Assembly: GCF_900129635.1 (NCBI RefSeq)
Contig: NZ_FSRB01000003.1
Coordinates: 620,001 to 684,000, forward strand
DNA from: Singulisphaera sp. GP187
Lineage (GTDB): Bacteria > Planctomycetota > Planctomycetia > Isosphaerales > Isosphaeraceae
Length of the DNA stretch: 64,000 bases
Direction: 5' to 3'
The notes beneath the pieces are model-generated. The model saw only the letters and a program-made list of their open reading frames with translations. It ran no database searches and was not told where the DNA came from. Position numbers and translations under genes: made by a program. Shown piece by piece: positions 32,834-41,002 of this stretch (the first letter of the stretch is position 1; each line of letters begins with the position of its first letter).

Positions 32834-34629
32834 GTCTTGCCCCCACCCGACCAAACCCCCGCAACGCGAATCGAACCGACTCACGGGGCCCGGCGAACCT
32901 CGCCCGCGTTCGCAGCCTCTTCCCCGCACTCGGCCAAGAGGTTCACGGCAAGCCGCTGGTCTACCTCGATAACGCCGCGAGCACCCAGAAGCCGCGCGCG
33001 GTGATCGACGCCATCGTCCAGTATTACGAGGCCGACAACGCGAACGTCCACCGCGGCGCCCACGCCCTCAGCGACCGCGCCACCGCGGCCTACGAGCGGG
33101 CCCGAGAGACGACCCGGCGGTTCCTCAACGCCCGCCGCGCCGAGGAGGTCATCTTCGTCCGAGGGACCACCGAGGCGACCAACCTGCTCGCGCAGACCTT
33201 CGGCCGCCAGCACGTCGGCCCCGGCGACGAAGTGCTGATCACCGAACTGGAGCACCACGCCAACTTCGTCCCCTGGCAACAGCTCTGTTTTGAGAAAGGC
33301 GCGCGGCTGCGCGCCCTGCCGATCAACGAGCGCGGCGAGCTCCAACTCGAGGCGCTCGACTCGCTGCTCACGCCCCGGACCAAGCTCGTGGCCCTCGCCC
33401 ATGTCTCCAACGCCCTGGGGACGGTCAACCCGGTCAAGGCCGTGGTCGAGGCGGCCCACCGGAGAGGCGTGCCCGTGTTCATCGACGGCGCCCAGGGCCT
33501 GCCCCACGCCGGCGTCGACGTTCAGGAGTTAGGCTGCGACTTCTACGCCTTCTCCGGGCACAAGATCTACGGGCCGATGGGGGTCGGCGTGCTCTACGGG
33601 CGGCTCGGCCTGCTGGAGTCGATGCCCCCCTGGCAGTTCGGTGGCGACATGGTGGACACCGTCGGCTTCGACCGGACCACCTTCGGCGACCCGCCCTACC
33701 GGTTCGAGGCCGGCACGCCGAACGTGTCCGGAGCGGTCGGGCTGGCGGCGGCCCTCGAGTTCCTCGAGAGCGTGGGCCGGGACCGGATCGCCGACCACGA
33801 GGCCCAGCTCCTGGAACTGGCCGTCCGCCGCCTCAAGGAGATTCCCGGCGTCCGGATCGTGGGCGAGCCCGCGGAACGCGCCGGGGTCGTCTCGTTCGTG
33901 GTGGATCAGCCGCCGATGTCGGCCCTCGACGTGGGGACCCGGCTCGACGCCGAGGGGATCGCCGTCCGCGCGGGGAATCATTGTTGCCAGCCACTGATGG
34001 GACGGCTCGACGTCGCGGGAACCGTCCGCGCCTCGTTCGCCCTGTACAACACGACCGACGAGGTGGAGCAGTTCGCGGCCGCCTTGCGGTCCGTCGTCGG
34101 CGTGCAACCGGCCGTCCGAACCGATCACGGACAATCCACGGAGCAGGACGACGCCGAGCCCGAGCTGATCTACCCCGGTCCCACCGCGCGAACCATCGGG
34201 TTGGCCGCGGAGGCGATGCTCGACGAGCTCGACAGCCTCGACGGCTGGGGAGAGAAGTACGAGTTCCTGATCGAGCTGGGACGACGGACCAGCCCCTTGC
34301 CCGACGCGCTTCGGACCGAATCCAACCGGGTCCGCGGCTGCCTGAGCACCGTCTACATCGCCTCGCGAGCCAGGCCGGGCACCCGCGACGTGCTCGAGTT
34401 CCTGGTCGATAGCAACAGCGAAGTGGTTCGCGGCCTGCTCGCCGTGCTGCAAGAGCTTTTCTCGGGACACAGGGCAGGGGAGATCCTCGCGTTCGACCTG
34501 GCTTCATTCCTGGCGCAAGGCGGCCTGGAATCGAACCTGACGACGGGCCGGCGCAACGGGCTGGCCGAAACGATCAAGCGGCTCCGAGCCCTCGCCGCAT
34601 CGCTCCACGCCGATGGGGCCGAGGCTTGA
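32830..34629 (+). CDS. SufS-SufE fusion: cysteine desulfurase plus sulfur acceptor
   Basis: A 599-residue fusion. Residues about 20-425 are a group II cysteine desulfurase (SufS) with VYLDNAASTQKPRAVIDAIV, the PLP lysine in CDFYAFSGHKIYGPMG, and the active Cys in VRAGNHCCQPLMGRL. Residues about 450-595 are SufE, with LDSLDGWGEKYEFLIELGRR and the sulfur-accepting Cys in NRVRGCLSTVYI. SufS strips sulfur from cysteine, and SufE accepts the persulfide for iron-sulfur cluster assembly. In most bacteria these are separate proteins. It overlaps the nitrilase stop by four bases, so the pair is translationally coupled. Confidence 0.93.
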   Translation: MSLAPTRPNPRNANRTDSRGPANLARVRSLFPALGQEVHGKPLVYLDNAASTQKPRAVIDAIVQYYEADNANVHRGAHALSDRATAAYERARETTRRFLNARRAEEVIFVRGTTEATNLLAQTFGRQHVGPGDEVLITELEHHANFVPWQQLCFEKGARLRALPINERGELQLEALDSLLTPRTKLVALAHVSNALGTVNPVKAVVEAAHRRGVPVFIDGAQGLPHAGVDVQELGCDFYAFSGHKIYGPMGVGVLYGRLGLLESMPPWQFGGDMVDTVGFDRTTFGDPPYRFEAGTPNVSGAVGLAAALEFLESVGRDRIADHEAQLLELAVRRLKEIPGVRIVGEPAERAGVVSFVVDQPPMSALDVGTRLDAEGIAVRAGNHCCQPLMGRLDVAGTVRASFALYNTTDEVEQFAAALRSVVGVQPAVRTDHGQSTEQDDAEPELIYPGPTARTIGLAAEAMLDELDSLDGWGEKYEFLIELGRRTSPLPDALRTESNRVRGCLSTVYIASRARPGTRDVLEFLVDSNSEVVRGLLAVLQELFSGHRAGEILAFDLASFLAQGGLESNLTTGRRNGLAETIKRLRALAASLHADGAEA

Positions 34630-34713
34630 ACCCGTCACTTCGAGCGGGCAAAACCCGAGGGCGAGCCTGCATGAATGGATCAGGGCACAAGCAACCGTCG
34701 AAGGCCGAGGTTG

Positions 34714-34737
34714 CCTTGGGGATGGCGTCCCCCTAGG
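34714..34737. terminator. Hairpin after the SufS-SufE gene
   Basis: CCTTGGGGA and TCCCCCTAGG form a stem around TGGCG with minor mismatches, about 85 bp after the SufS-SufE stop and before the old yellow enzyme gene. No U tract follows, so terminator activity is uncertain. Confidence 0.35.
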
Positions 34738-34891
34738 ATGTTCTCGGTTCGATCGTCATCGAAGGACGGAGCAATCGGCAAAGCTTTGATGTCGTCCGGT
34801 CGGTCCACTCCGATCTCCCCCCTGGTACGTCATTCGCTACGTAGCATCGGAACGACCTCGAACGGCTCACCCTTGCGATGAGGGTTTTTCG

Positions 34892-35959
34892 ATGCCTGAA
34901 CTCTTTGATTCCATCACCGTCGGCGACTTGCAGCTTCCGAACCGGATCTTCATGGCACCGCTGACTCGCTCCCGCGCCGAGGGGAGTGGGCGCGTGCCTA
35001 ACGACCTCATGGTCGAGTACTATGCCCAGCGCGCCTCGGCGGGGCTCATTCTGTCCGAAGCCACCGCGATTACGGCCATGGGGGTCGGCTACCCCGACAC
35101 CCCCGGGATCTGGTCCCAGGAGCAGGTGGAGGGCTGGAAAAAGGTCACCCAGGCCGTGCACGCCCGGGGCGGCCACATCTTCTTGCAGCTCTGGCACGTC
35201 GGCCGGATCTCGCACCCCTTCTATCTCAAGGGGGAGCTCCCGGTCGCTCCCAGCGCGATCCGGCCGGAGGGAACCTTGACCCGACTCCCTTCGCCGAGTC
35301 CGTACGAGACCCCCCGCGCCCTCGAGACGAACGAGATCCCCGGCATCATCGACGCCTATCGCAAGGGGGCGGCCAACGCCCAGGCCGCCGGGTTCGATGG
35401 GGTCGAGGTGCATGGGGCCAACGGCTACCTGCCGGATCAGTTTCTTCAGGACAGCACCAATCACCGCACCGACGCCTACGGCGGCTCGATCAGCAACCGC
35501 GCTCGGTTCCTGCTGGAGGTAACGGATGCCGCCATCGGCGTCTGGGGACGCCAACGGGTCGGCGTGCACCTCTCGCCCCGAGGCGACTCGCACTCCATGG
35601 GCGATTCGGACCGGGCCGCGACCTTCGGGCACGTGGCGCGTGAGCTTGGCCAGCGCCAGATCGCCTTTCTCTGTGTTCGCGAGGCCCTCGGGCCGGACCG
35701 CCTCGGCCCCCGCCTGAAAAAGGCATTCGGCGGAGTCTACATCGCCAACGAGCGATTCACGAAGGAGACGGCCGAACATCTGATCGAGAGTAGTGAGGCC
35801 GACGCCGTCGCCTTCGGCGTGCAGTTCCTCGCCAACCCCGACCTCCCACGCCGGTTCAAGCTCGGCCTCCCGCTCAATGAGCCGGACCCGGCGACCTTCC
35901 ACACGCCCGGCCCGAAAGGGTATACCGACTATCCCGCACTCGCAGAGGTCTTGGTATGA
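34892..35959 (+). CDS. Old yellow enzyme family alkene reductase
   Basis: A 355-residue FMN-dependent TIM-barrel reductase. Typical motifs are NRIFMAPLTRSRAEG, YYAQRASAGLILSEATAITA, LQLWHVGRISHP, and FDGVEVHGANGYLPDQFLQD with STNHRTDAYGG after it. It reduces activated C=C bonds (enones, maleimides) or nitro compounds with NAD(P)H, and the cellular substrate is unknown. GAGGG lies before the ATG. It is first of a four-gene chain in which each stop overlaps the next start (ATGA). Confidence 0.93.
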   Translation: MPELFDSITVGDLQLPNRIFMAPLTRSRAEGSGRVPNDLMVEYYAQRASAGLILSEATAITAMGVGYPDTPGIWSQEQVEGWKKVTQAVHARGGHIFLQLWHVGRISHPFYLKGELPVAPSAIRPEGTLTRLPSPSPYETPRALETNEIPGIIDAYRKGAANAQAAGFDGVEVHGANGYLPDQFLQDSTNHRTDAYGGSISNRARFLLEVTDAAIGVWGRQRVGVHLSPRGDSHSMGDSDRAATFGHVARELGQRQIAFLCVREALGPDRLGPRLKKAFGGVYIANERFTKETAEHLIESSEADAVAFGVQFLANPDLPRRFKLGLPLNEPDPATFHTPGPKGYTDYPALAEVLV

Positions 35960-37065
35960 CTCAGCGTCTGACATCCACTCCTCTCTCCGTCCTCGACCTT
36001 GCCCCGATCGTGCAAGGGGGGACGGCCAGCGACGCCTTCCGCAACACGCTGGACCTGGCCCGCCGCGCTGAGGAGTGGGACTATCAACGCTACTGGGTGG
36101 CCGAGCATCACAACATTTCGGGCATCGCCAGCGCGGCAACCGCGGTCGTGATCGGCTACATCGCCGGCGGCACGTCGCGGATCCGCGTCGGGGCCGGCGG
36201 CATCATGCTGCCGAACCATGCTCCACTGATCATCGCCGAGCAGTTCGGCACGCTCGAGTCACTCTACCCAGGGCGAATCGACCTGGGCCTGGGCCGCGCC
36301 CCCGGCGGCGATCAGCGGACCGCCCAGGCGTTGCGCCGCAAGCTCGGGAGTAGCGGCGACACCTTCCCACACGACCTGATGGAGTTGATGTCGTACTTCC
36401 GCGCCGCGGTCCCCGGCCAAGCGGTCCGGGCCGTCCCCGGCGAGGGGCTCCACATCCCGATCTGGCTGCTCGGCTCGAGCGACTTCAGCGCCCGGATGGC
36501 CGCCGAGCTCGGCCTGCCGTTCGCGTTCGCATCCCACTTCGCCCCCGACTACCTGGTCGCGGCCCTCGACCTTTACCGCACCCACTTCAAACCGTCCGAA
36601 TGGCTCGAACAGCCCCGGGTGATGATCGGCGTGAACCTGTTCGCGGCCGAGACCGACGACGAAGCCCGCCGCCTGTTCACCTCACTCCAGCAAGCATTCC
36701 TCAACTTGATCCGTGGCCATCCAGGACCGCTGCCGCCGCCGGTCGACAGCATGGACGAACGCTGGAGCCCCGCCGAGCGGCCGCACGTCGACCGGATGAC
36801 CCGCGTCTCGGTCGTCGGCTCGCCCGCATCGGTGCGGCAAGGGCTGGAGTCGTTGATCGACGCGACGGGCGCCGATGAGCTCATGCTCACCGGTCAGATC
36901 TTCGATCACCAGGCACGACTCCGTTCGTTCCGGATCGCCGCGGAGGCCCGTAAAGCACTCAGTGCCGAGCGAGAAACCGAGCCTAAGCTCCCGGGTCCAC
37001 GTAAGGACTCGCTTCAGACCCCAGCCTCGACCCCCGAATCGATCCGAGGATCACTTCCGCGATGA
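35956..37065 (+). CDS. Luciferase-like (LLM class) flavin-dependent oxidoreductase
   Basis: A 369-residue protein of the bacterial luciferase-like monooxygenase family: LSVLDLAPIVQGGTASDAFR, RYWVAEHHNISGIASAATAV, RIRVGAGGIMLPNHAPLIIA, EQFGTLESLYPGRIDLGLGR and APGGD. These enzymes use reduced FMN or F420. The protein resembles the YhbW-like subgroup; its substrate is unknown. A proline/arginine-rich tail of about 30 residues follows the barrel. It overlaps the old yellow enzyme gene and hemD by four bases at each end. Confidence 0.9.
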   Translation: MTQRLTSTPLSVLDLAPIVQGGTASDAFRNTLDLARRAEEWDYQRYWVAEHHNISGIASAATAVVIGYIAGGTSRIRVGAGGIMLPNHAPLIIAEQFGTLESLYPGRIDLGLGRAPGGDQRTAQALRRKLGSSGDTFPHDLMELMSYFRAAVPGQAVRAVPGEGLHIPIWLLGSSDFSARMAAELGLPFAFASHFAPDYLVAALDLYRTHFKPSEWLEQPRVMIGVNLFAAETDDEARRLFTSLQQAFLNLIRGHPGPLPPPVDSMDERWSPAERPHVDRMTRVSVVGSPASVRQGLESLIDATGADELMLTGQIFDHQARLRSFRIAAEARKALSAERETEPKLPGPRKDSLQTPASTPESIRGSLPR

Positions 37066-37925
37066 GCTCCGCCCCTTCTTCCGCCTTCGACGGCCTCCGC
37101 GTCGTCACTTTCGAGAGCCGCCAGGCCGGCCCGATGGCTGAGTTGATCGCCCGCCAAGGGGGTGTGCCGGTCGCGGCGCCCGCCCTTCGCGAGGTGCCGA
37201 TCGGCGACAATCCCGCGGTCTTTGCGTTCGCCGACCGCCTGATCGCCGGTGACTTCGACATGGTCATCTTCCTGACCGGCGTCGGCACCCGATTCCTCAC
37301 TCAGGCCATCGAAACCCAGATCCCCCGCGAAACCTGGACAGGGGCCCTGGCCAAGGCGAAGATCGTCATCCGCGGTCCCAAACCGCTCGTTCCGCTCCGC
37401 GAGTTGAAAGTACGGATCGACCTCCAAGCCCCCGAGCCGAACACCTGGCGCGAACTGCTCCACGCCCTCGACACCAACCTGCCGGTGACCGGATTGCGGG
37501 TCGCCGTGCAGGAGTACGGCAAGGCGAACTCCGAGCTGATCGAAGGGCTCGAACAGCGAGGCGCCACCGTCTCCCGCGTGCCGGTCTATCGCTGGGCGCT
37601 TCCTGAAAATACCGAGCCGCTGCGCCACGCGATCGAGGCCATTGCGACCGGCCAGATCGGCGCAGTCCTGTTCACCTCGGCTCAGCAAGTCGTCCACATG
37701 CTCGAGGTCGCCGCCGAAATGGGCCGCGAGACCGAGCTTCGCGCGGCGTTGACCGACCAGACCGTGGTCGGCTCCATCGGCCCAACCACCACCGAGACGA
37801 TTCGAGAGCTCGGTCTCACCGTCGACCTCGAACCGGAACACCCGAAGATGGGCCCCCTCGTCGCCACCGTCGCCGCAGGTTGGCGCGGCGTGGGCAAGCC
37901 GCGACCTGATTCGGACTCCGCATGA
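37062..37925 (+). CDS. hemD: Uroporphyrinogen-III synthase
   Basis: A 287-residue protein of the HemD family. It closes and inverts ring D of hydroxymethylbilane to give uroporphyrinogen III for heme and siroheme. Family features are FDGLRVVTFESRQAGPMAEL at the start, FDMVIFLTGVGTRFLTQAIE, RVAVQEYGKANSELIEGLEQ, and GAVLFTSAQQVVHMLEVA near the end. HemD is poorly conserved in sequence, but this arrangement of two alternating domains is typical. It is coupled to the LLM oxidoreductase upstream and the DUF4279 gene downstream. Confidence 0.85.
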   Translation: MSSAPSSAFDGLRVVTFESRQAGPMAELIARQGGVPVAAPALREVPIGDNPAVFAFADRLIAGDFDMVIFLTGVGTRFLTQAIETQIPRETWTGALAKAKIVIRGPKPLVPLRELKVRIDLQAPEPNTWRELLHALDTNLPVTGLRVAVQEYGKANSELIEGLEQRGATVSRVPVYRWALPENTEPLRHAIEAIATGQIGAVLFTSAQQVVHMLEVAAEMGRETELRAALTDQTVVGSIGPTTTETIRELGLTVDLEPEHPKMGPLVATVAAGWRGVGKPRPDSDSA

Positions 37926-38377
37926 GAGGCGACAACCCACCGATGGACGACGACGACTACCCGACCTGTGCCAGAACCTATGCCACACTGCTGATTTATC
38001 CGAACGCGGTCGATCCTGCCATGGTCACGGAACGCCTCGGAATCGAACCTTCAAGCTGGCAGCGTCGGGGCGAAGTCATTCCACGGACCAACCGTCCTCC
38101 GAAGGTGGCGGAGCTCAGCGGCTGGTTTCTGACCTCGAAGTCGCAGGTCGAATCAAAAGATTCTCGGCGACACGTTGCCTGGCTCCTCGATCAGATCGCG
38201 TCCAAATCCGCAGTGATCCGGTCGCTGCAAGAGACCGGTTGCACCATGGCCATCTCCTGCTACTGGCTGTCCAAGGATGGGCATGGTGGACCGACCATGC
38301 CCCCTTCTCAAATGAAGACATTAGGTGAACTCAATATCGAGCTCTGGTTTGATATTTACGGGCCGTACGAAGACTGA
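37922..38377 (+). CDS. DUF4279 protein
   Basis: A 151-residue protein with the DUF4279 pattern: TYATLLIYPNAVDPAMVTER, LGIEPSSWQRRGE, AELSGWFLTSKSQVESKDSR, and the ending ELNIELWFDIYGPYED. The function of the family is unknown; some members sit in toxin-immunity settings, but no toxin is seen here. It is last in the operon, overlapping hemD by four bases. A later in-frame ATG at 37943 is possible. Confidence 0.8.
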   Translation: MRGDNPPMDDDDYPTCARTYATLLIYPNAVDPAMVTERLGIEPSSWQRRGEVIPRTNRPPKVAELSGWFLTSKSQVESKDSRRHVAWLLDQIASKSAVIRSLQETGCTMAISCYWLSKDGHGGPTMPPSQMKTLGELNIELWFDIYGPYED

Positions 38378-38433
38378 GGCGTCCCTCAGTAGGGTCCGTG
38401 ATTGCGGACCATCTTCGATCGCGACATCAAGTG

Positions 38434-39055
38434 TCACCGCTCCCCGGCAACGGAAGGCTTGAGCGCCTTGTCGAAGAACCCGATGACCAGCGGGCGGAGG
38501 TCTCGTTGCTTGGGCTGAAGGTGGAAGGTGTGGGGAGCGTCGGGGACCACGACCAGCTCGTGCACGGTTCCCCCCTCTGCAACGCGGCCGCGAACAACTC
38601 CGACTGTTTCAGCGCCACGGTCTGATCCGCCGTGCCGTGCAAGATCAAGACGGGCGGGTCGTGCTTGTCGGCGTAGGAGGTCGGTGAAGCCTTGCGATAA
38701 AGCTCCGACGCCTCTTCAATCGACTTCCCAAGCATCGAGAGGTCATGATACTCCGACAGTTCGGCCGGCCCATAGAGATCGACGGCGCACTGGACCCGGC
38801 ACGAGAACTCGCCATCCGGTCCCGCAGGGTCGAGCCCGTCATCCGGACCCGTCACACCCACCATCGCCGCGAGATGGCCCCCGCCGAGCCGCCGATCACG
38901 CCGATGTGGTCGGCGTCGATCTGAAGGCGATCGGCATTCTTGCGGAGCCAGCGCACCGAGGTCTTGCAGTCGTGCAGGTTCTGGAGCCACGTGGGCTTGT
39001 CTTTGGTACTGAGCACATAATTGATACTCATACCAAGATAACCATTGCGCACGAG
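38434..39055 (-). pseudogene. Broken alpha/beta-hydrolase (esterase) gene
   Basis: Three reading frames carry consecutive parts of one alpha/beta-hydrolase. The first is YLGMSINYVLSTKDKPTWLQ...DADHIGVIGGSAGG (39050-38880) with the G-x-S-x-G nucleophile site. The next is VQCAVDLYGPAELSEYHDLS through HDPPVLILHGTADQTVALKQ (to about 38560). The last, after another shift, is a C-terminal part ending FFDKALKPSVAGER at a stop at 38434. The N-terminal strands before the first part are missing. At least two frameshifts and an N-terminal truncation mark it as a pseudogene of a BD-FAE/pectin-acetylesterase-like enzyme. Confidence 0.75.
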
Positions 39056-39117
39056 GAGTCCCGCGCTCGCTCAACCCCACCCTCGTCCCCAATGGCTACT
39101 CATGCTCAGATTCCCTT

Positions 39118-40248
39118 TCATTTTCGCTCGAGCTCGCGGGTGCGCATGCCCTGCACCTGGGGCGCGAGGTCGAAGAACGTGTCGCGGTCGCGGATGATCG
39201 CTTGCGGGAGCAGTTGTTCGGTCTGGGTCCGGACTCCGGAATGCTTGCGGATGGCGGTACCGATGGCCATGACCTCGACCAGGCCGCCGCCCAGCTCGTA
39301 GATGAAGACCTTGATCCCGATCACACCGTCGGCCTTGAGTTCCTCGGCCTCCGCGCGAATATGTTCGAGACAATTCTCCCGCGCATCATAAATCAGTTGC
39401 GTCACCTCGCTGATCTCACCGCGCCCGAACGACTGAAAGAATGCCGAGAGACCACCGAGTAGTCCCAGCGAGTAAACCGAAGTCCCCAGCACCAAGCGGA
39501 GCGGAGCGTAGCCCATCTGAGTCAGGTTCCAGAGCTCCTCGCCGGTCAGCTCCGAAGTCACCGGCCGTTTCGGCTGGCCCAGGACGGGGTTGTACGAGCC
39601 GGTGCCGACGAGCAACATCTCCCGCAGCCCGACACCGAACGGCAGGATCCGCGTGATGATGTCGACCACGGCGTTGCAGCCACGTTCAGCGGCTTCGTTC
39701 TCGAGTCGCTCGAGCGCGAGGTGCCGCGTGTGGTTGTACATGTCCGAAAACTCTTTGATCTCGCCCCGGCGCGCGATCATCTTGAGGCTGCCGGTGATCC
39801 CCCGGCCGATCCCCAAGGCATAAGCCACGTTGCCGATGACGAAGTGCCGCGGCTCGTAGCCCGAGTCGAGCTGGCAGTACAAGTCTTGGCCCGAGCAGGC
39901 CGTGGAGAAGAATGGACCCGTGTAATTATCACCGTGGATCGCCGAGCCGACGGCCAGGAACTCGATCATGTTGCCGACCGGCTTGAGCTCCGAGGCCACC
40001 CCGGTCAGGCCGTGGGCGCCATGCTCGGTCGCCTCGCGCTCGAGCCGGCCGATCGCCGCATGCCGGCCGTCGGCGATGAGCTGGGTGACGCTGGCGACCT
40101 CACCGCCGGCCAGCGTCTTGAGGCTGCTCGTGATCCCTCGGACCAGGCCCAGCGAGTACACGCTATTGCCCACGACGATGTTGCCCGGACTCCAGCCTTT
40201 TCGCGTCAGGCAGAAGATCTCGTTGCCTGACAAACCACTCATCAGCAT
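39118..40248 (-). CDS. Triple YbjQ-repeat (heavy-metal-binding domain) protein
   Basis: A 376-residue protein with three tandem YbjQ-like domains (PF01906), starting at about residues 5, 120 and 240. Each carries a version of the same core: VVGNSVYSLGLVRGITSSLK, VIGNVAYALGIGRGITGSLK and VLGTSVYSLGLLGGLSAFFQ. Each then has a helix and the closing G-x-(G/A)-(V/I)-x2-(V/I) strand. YbjQ is normally one domain forming a pentamer, so three in one chain may build a pseudo-ring. No membrane segment is seen. The frame is open far upstream, but that part is antisense to the YjbQ gene, so ATG 40248 is used. Confidence 0.8.
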   Translation of the reverse strand: MLMSGLSGNEIFCLTRKGWSPGNIVVGNSVYSLGLVRGITSSLKTLAGGEVASVTQLIADGRHAAIGRLEREATEHGAHGLTGVASELKPVGNMIEFLAVGSAIHGDNYTGPFFSTACSGQDLYCQLDSGYEPRHFVIGNVAYALGIGRGITGSLKMIARRGEIKEFSDMYNHTRHLALERLENEAAERGCNAVVDIITRILPFGVGLREMLLVGTGSYNPVLGQPKRPVTSELTGEELWNLTQMGYAPLRLVLGTSVYSLGLLGGLSAFFQSFGRGEISEVTQLIYDARENCLEHIRAEAEELKADGVIGIKVFIYELGGGLVEVMAIGTAIRKHSGVRTQTEQLLPQAIIRDRDTFFDLAPQVQGMRTRELERK

Positions 40249-40527
40249 GGCCAACCCCCGATACGCAACATCTTGAACTTGGACTCGGAGCCTCACGCCA
40301 TGGAAATGACGGCCCACGGCGCATCCGTTTCCAGTATTTCGTTCCCTTCGTCGCATTCTTCTGGAAAAGAGGTCGGCACAAATCGCGAGCGACATCAGCC
40401 ATGACAATGGGGCCGCCGTTGCTGAGCGCCGCCACCTGGCCTGCGGGGGCTCGGGCCTGAGACCGCTCGAGCTCGGCATTCCCAGACCTTGCCGTTTCCG
40501 ATTAGACTCATGACAAAGGAGACACGC

Positions 40528-40941
40528 ATGTTCCACGCAGAGAGCCTGGTCGTCACCACCAAGGGACGCGGCACTTACGAGATCACCCGGCTGATTCAGC
40601 AAGTCGTCGGCAACGCCGCGGTCGAACGGGGGCTCTGCACGGTCTTCGTCCACCACACGAGTGCCTCGCTGATCGTCTGCGAGAACGCCGACCCGAGCGT
40701 TCGCCATGACCTCGAGCGTTTCTTCGCCCGGTTGGTCACCGACGGCGACCCGATCTTCGACCATGTGGACGAAGGGCCCGATGACATGCCCTCTCACATC
40801 CGGTCGATCTTGACGCAGACGTCGATCACAATCCCGGTCGCCCGTTCACGATGCGACCTGGGAACCTGGCAGGGCCTCTACCTCTGGGAGCACCGCACCG
40901 TTCCACACCAGAGACGGATCACGGTCTCGGTGGTAGGATAA
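40528..40941 (+). CDS. YjbQ family protein (UPF0047, secondary thiamine-phosphate synthase)
   Basis: A 137-residue protein with the YjbQ signatures: ESLVVTTKGRGTYEITRLIQ, LCTVFVHHTSASLIVCENAD, HVDEGPDDMPSHIRSILTQT, and GTWQGLYLWEHR with QRRITVSVVG. The family forms trimers with a metal-like site of conserved His residues and has weak thiamine-phosphate synthase activity in Escherichia coli; its main role is unsettled. AAAGGAGA lies about ten bases before the ATG at 40528. It is divergent from the triple YbjQ gene. Confidence 0.92.
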   Translation: MFHAESLVVTTKGRGTYEITRLIQQVVGNAAVERGLCTVFVHHTSASLIVCENADPSVRHDLERFFARLVTDGDPIFDHVDEGPDDMPSHIRSILTQTSITIPVARSRCDLGTWQGLYLWEHRTVPHQRRITVSVVG

Positions 40942-41002
40942 TCTGATTGGCTCTCCGAAACCTGTCGGACGGCCGCGGTGACCGATACGTCCGAGGTCAG
41001 CA

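Noticed and set aside
40249..40797. Upstream extension of the triple YbjQ frame
   Set aside because: It is antisense to the YjbQ gene and does not look like any YbjQ domain.
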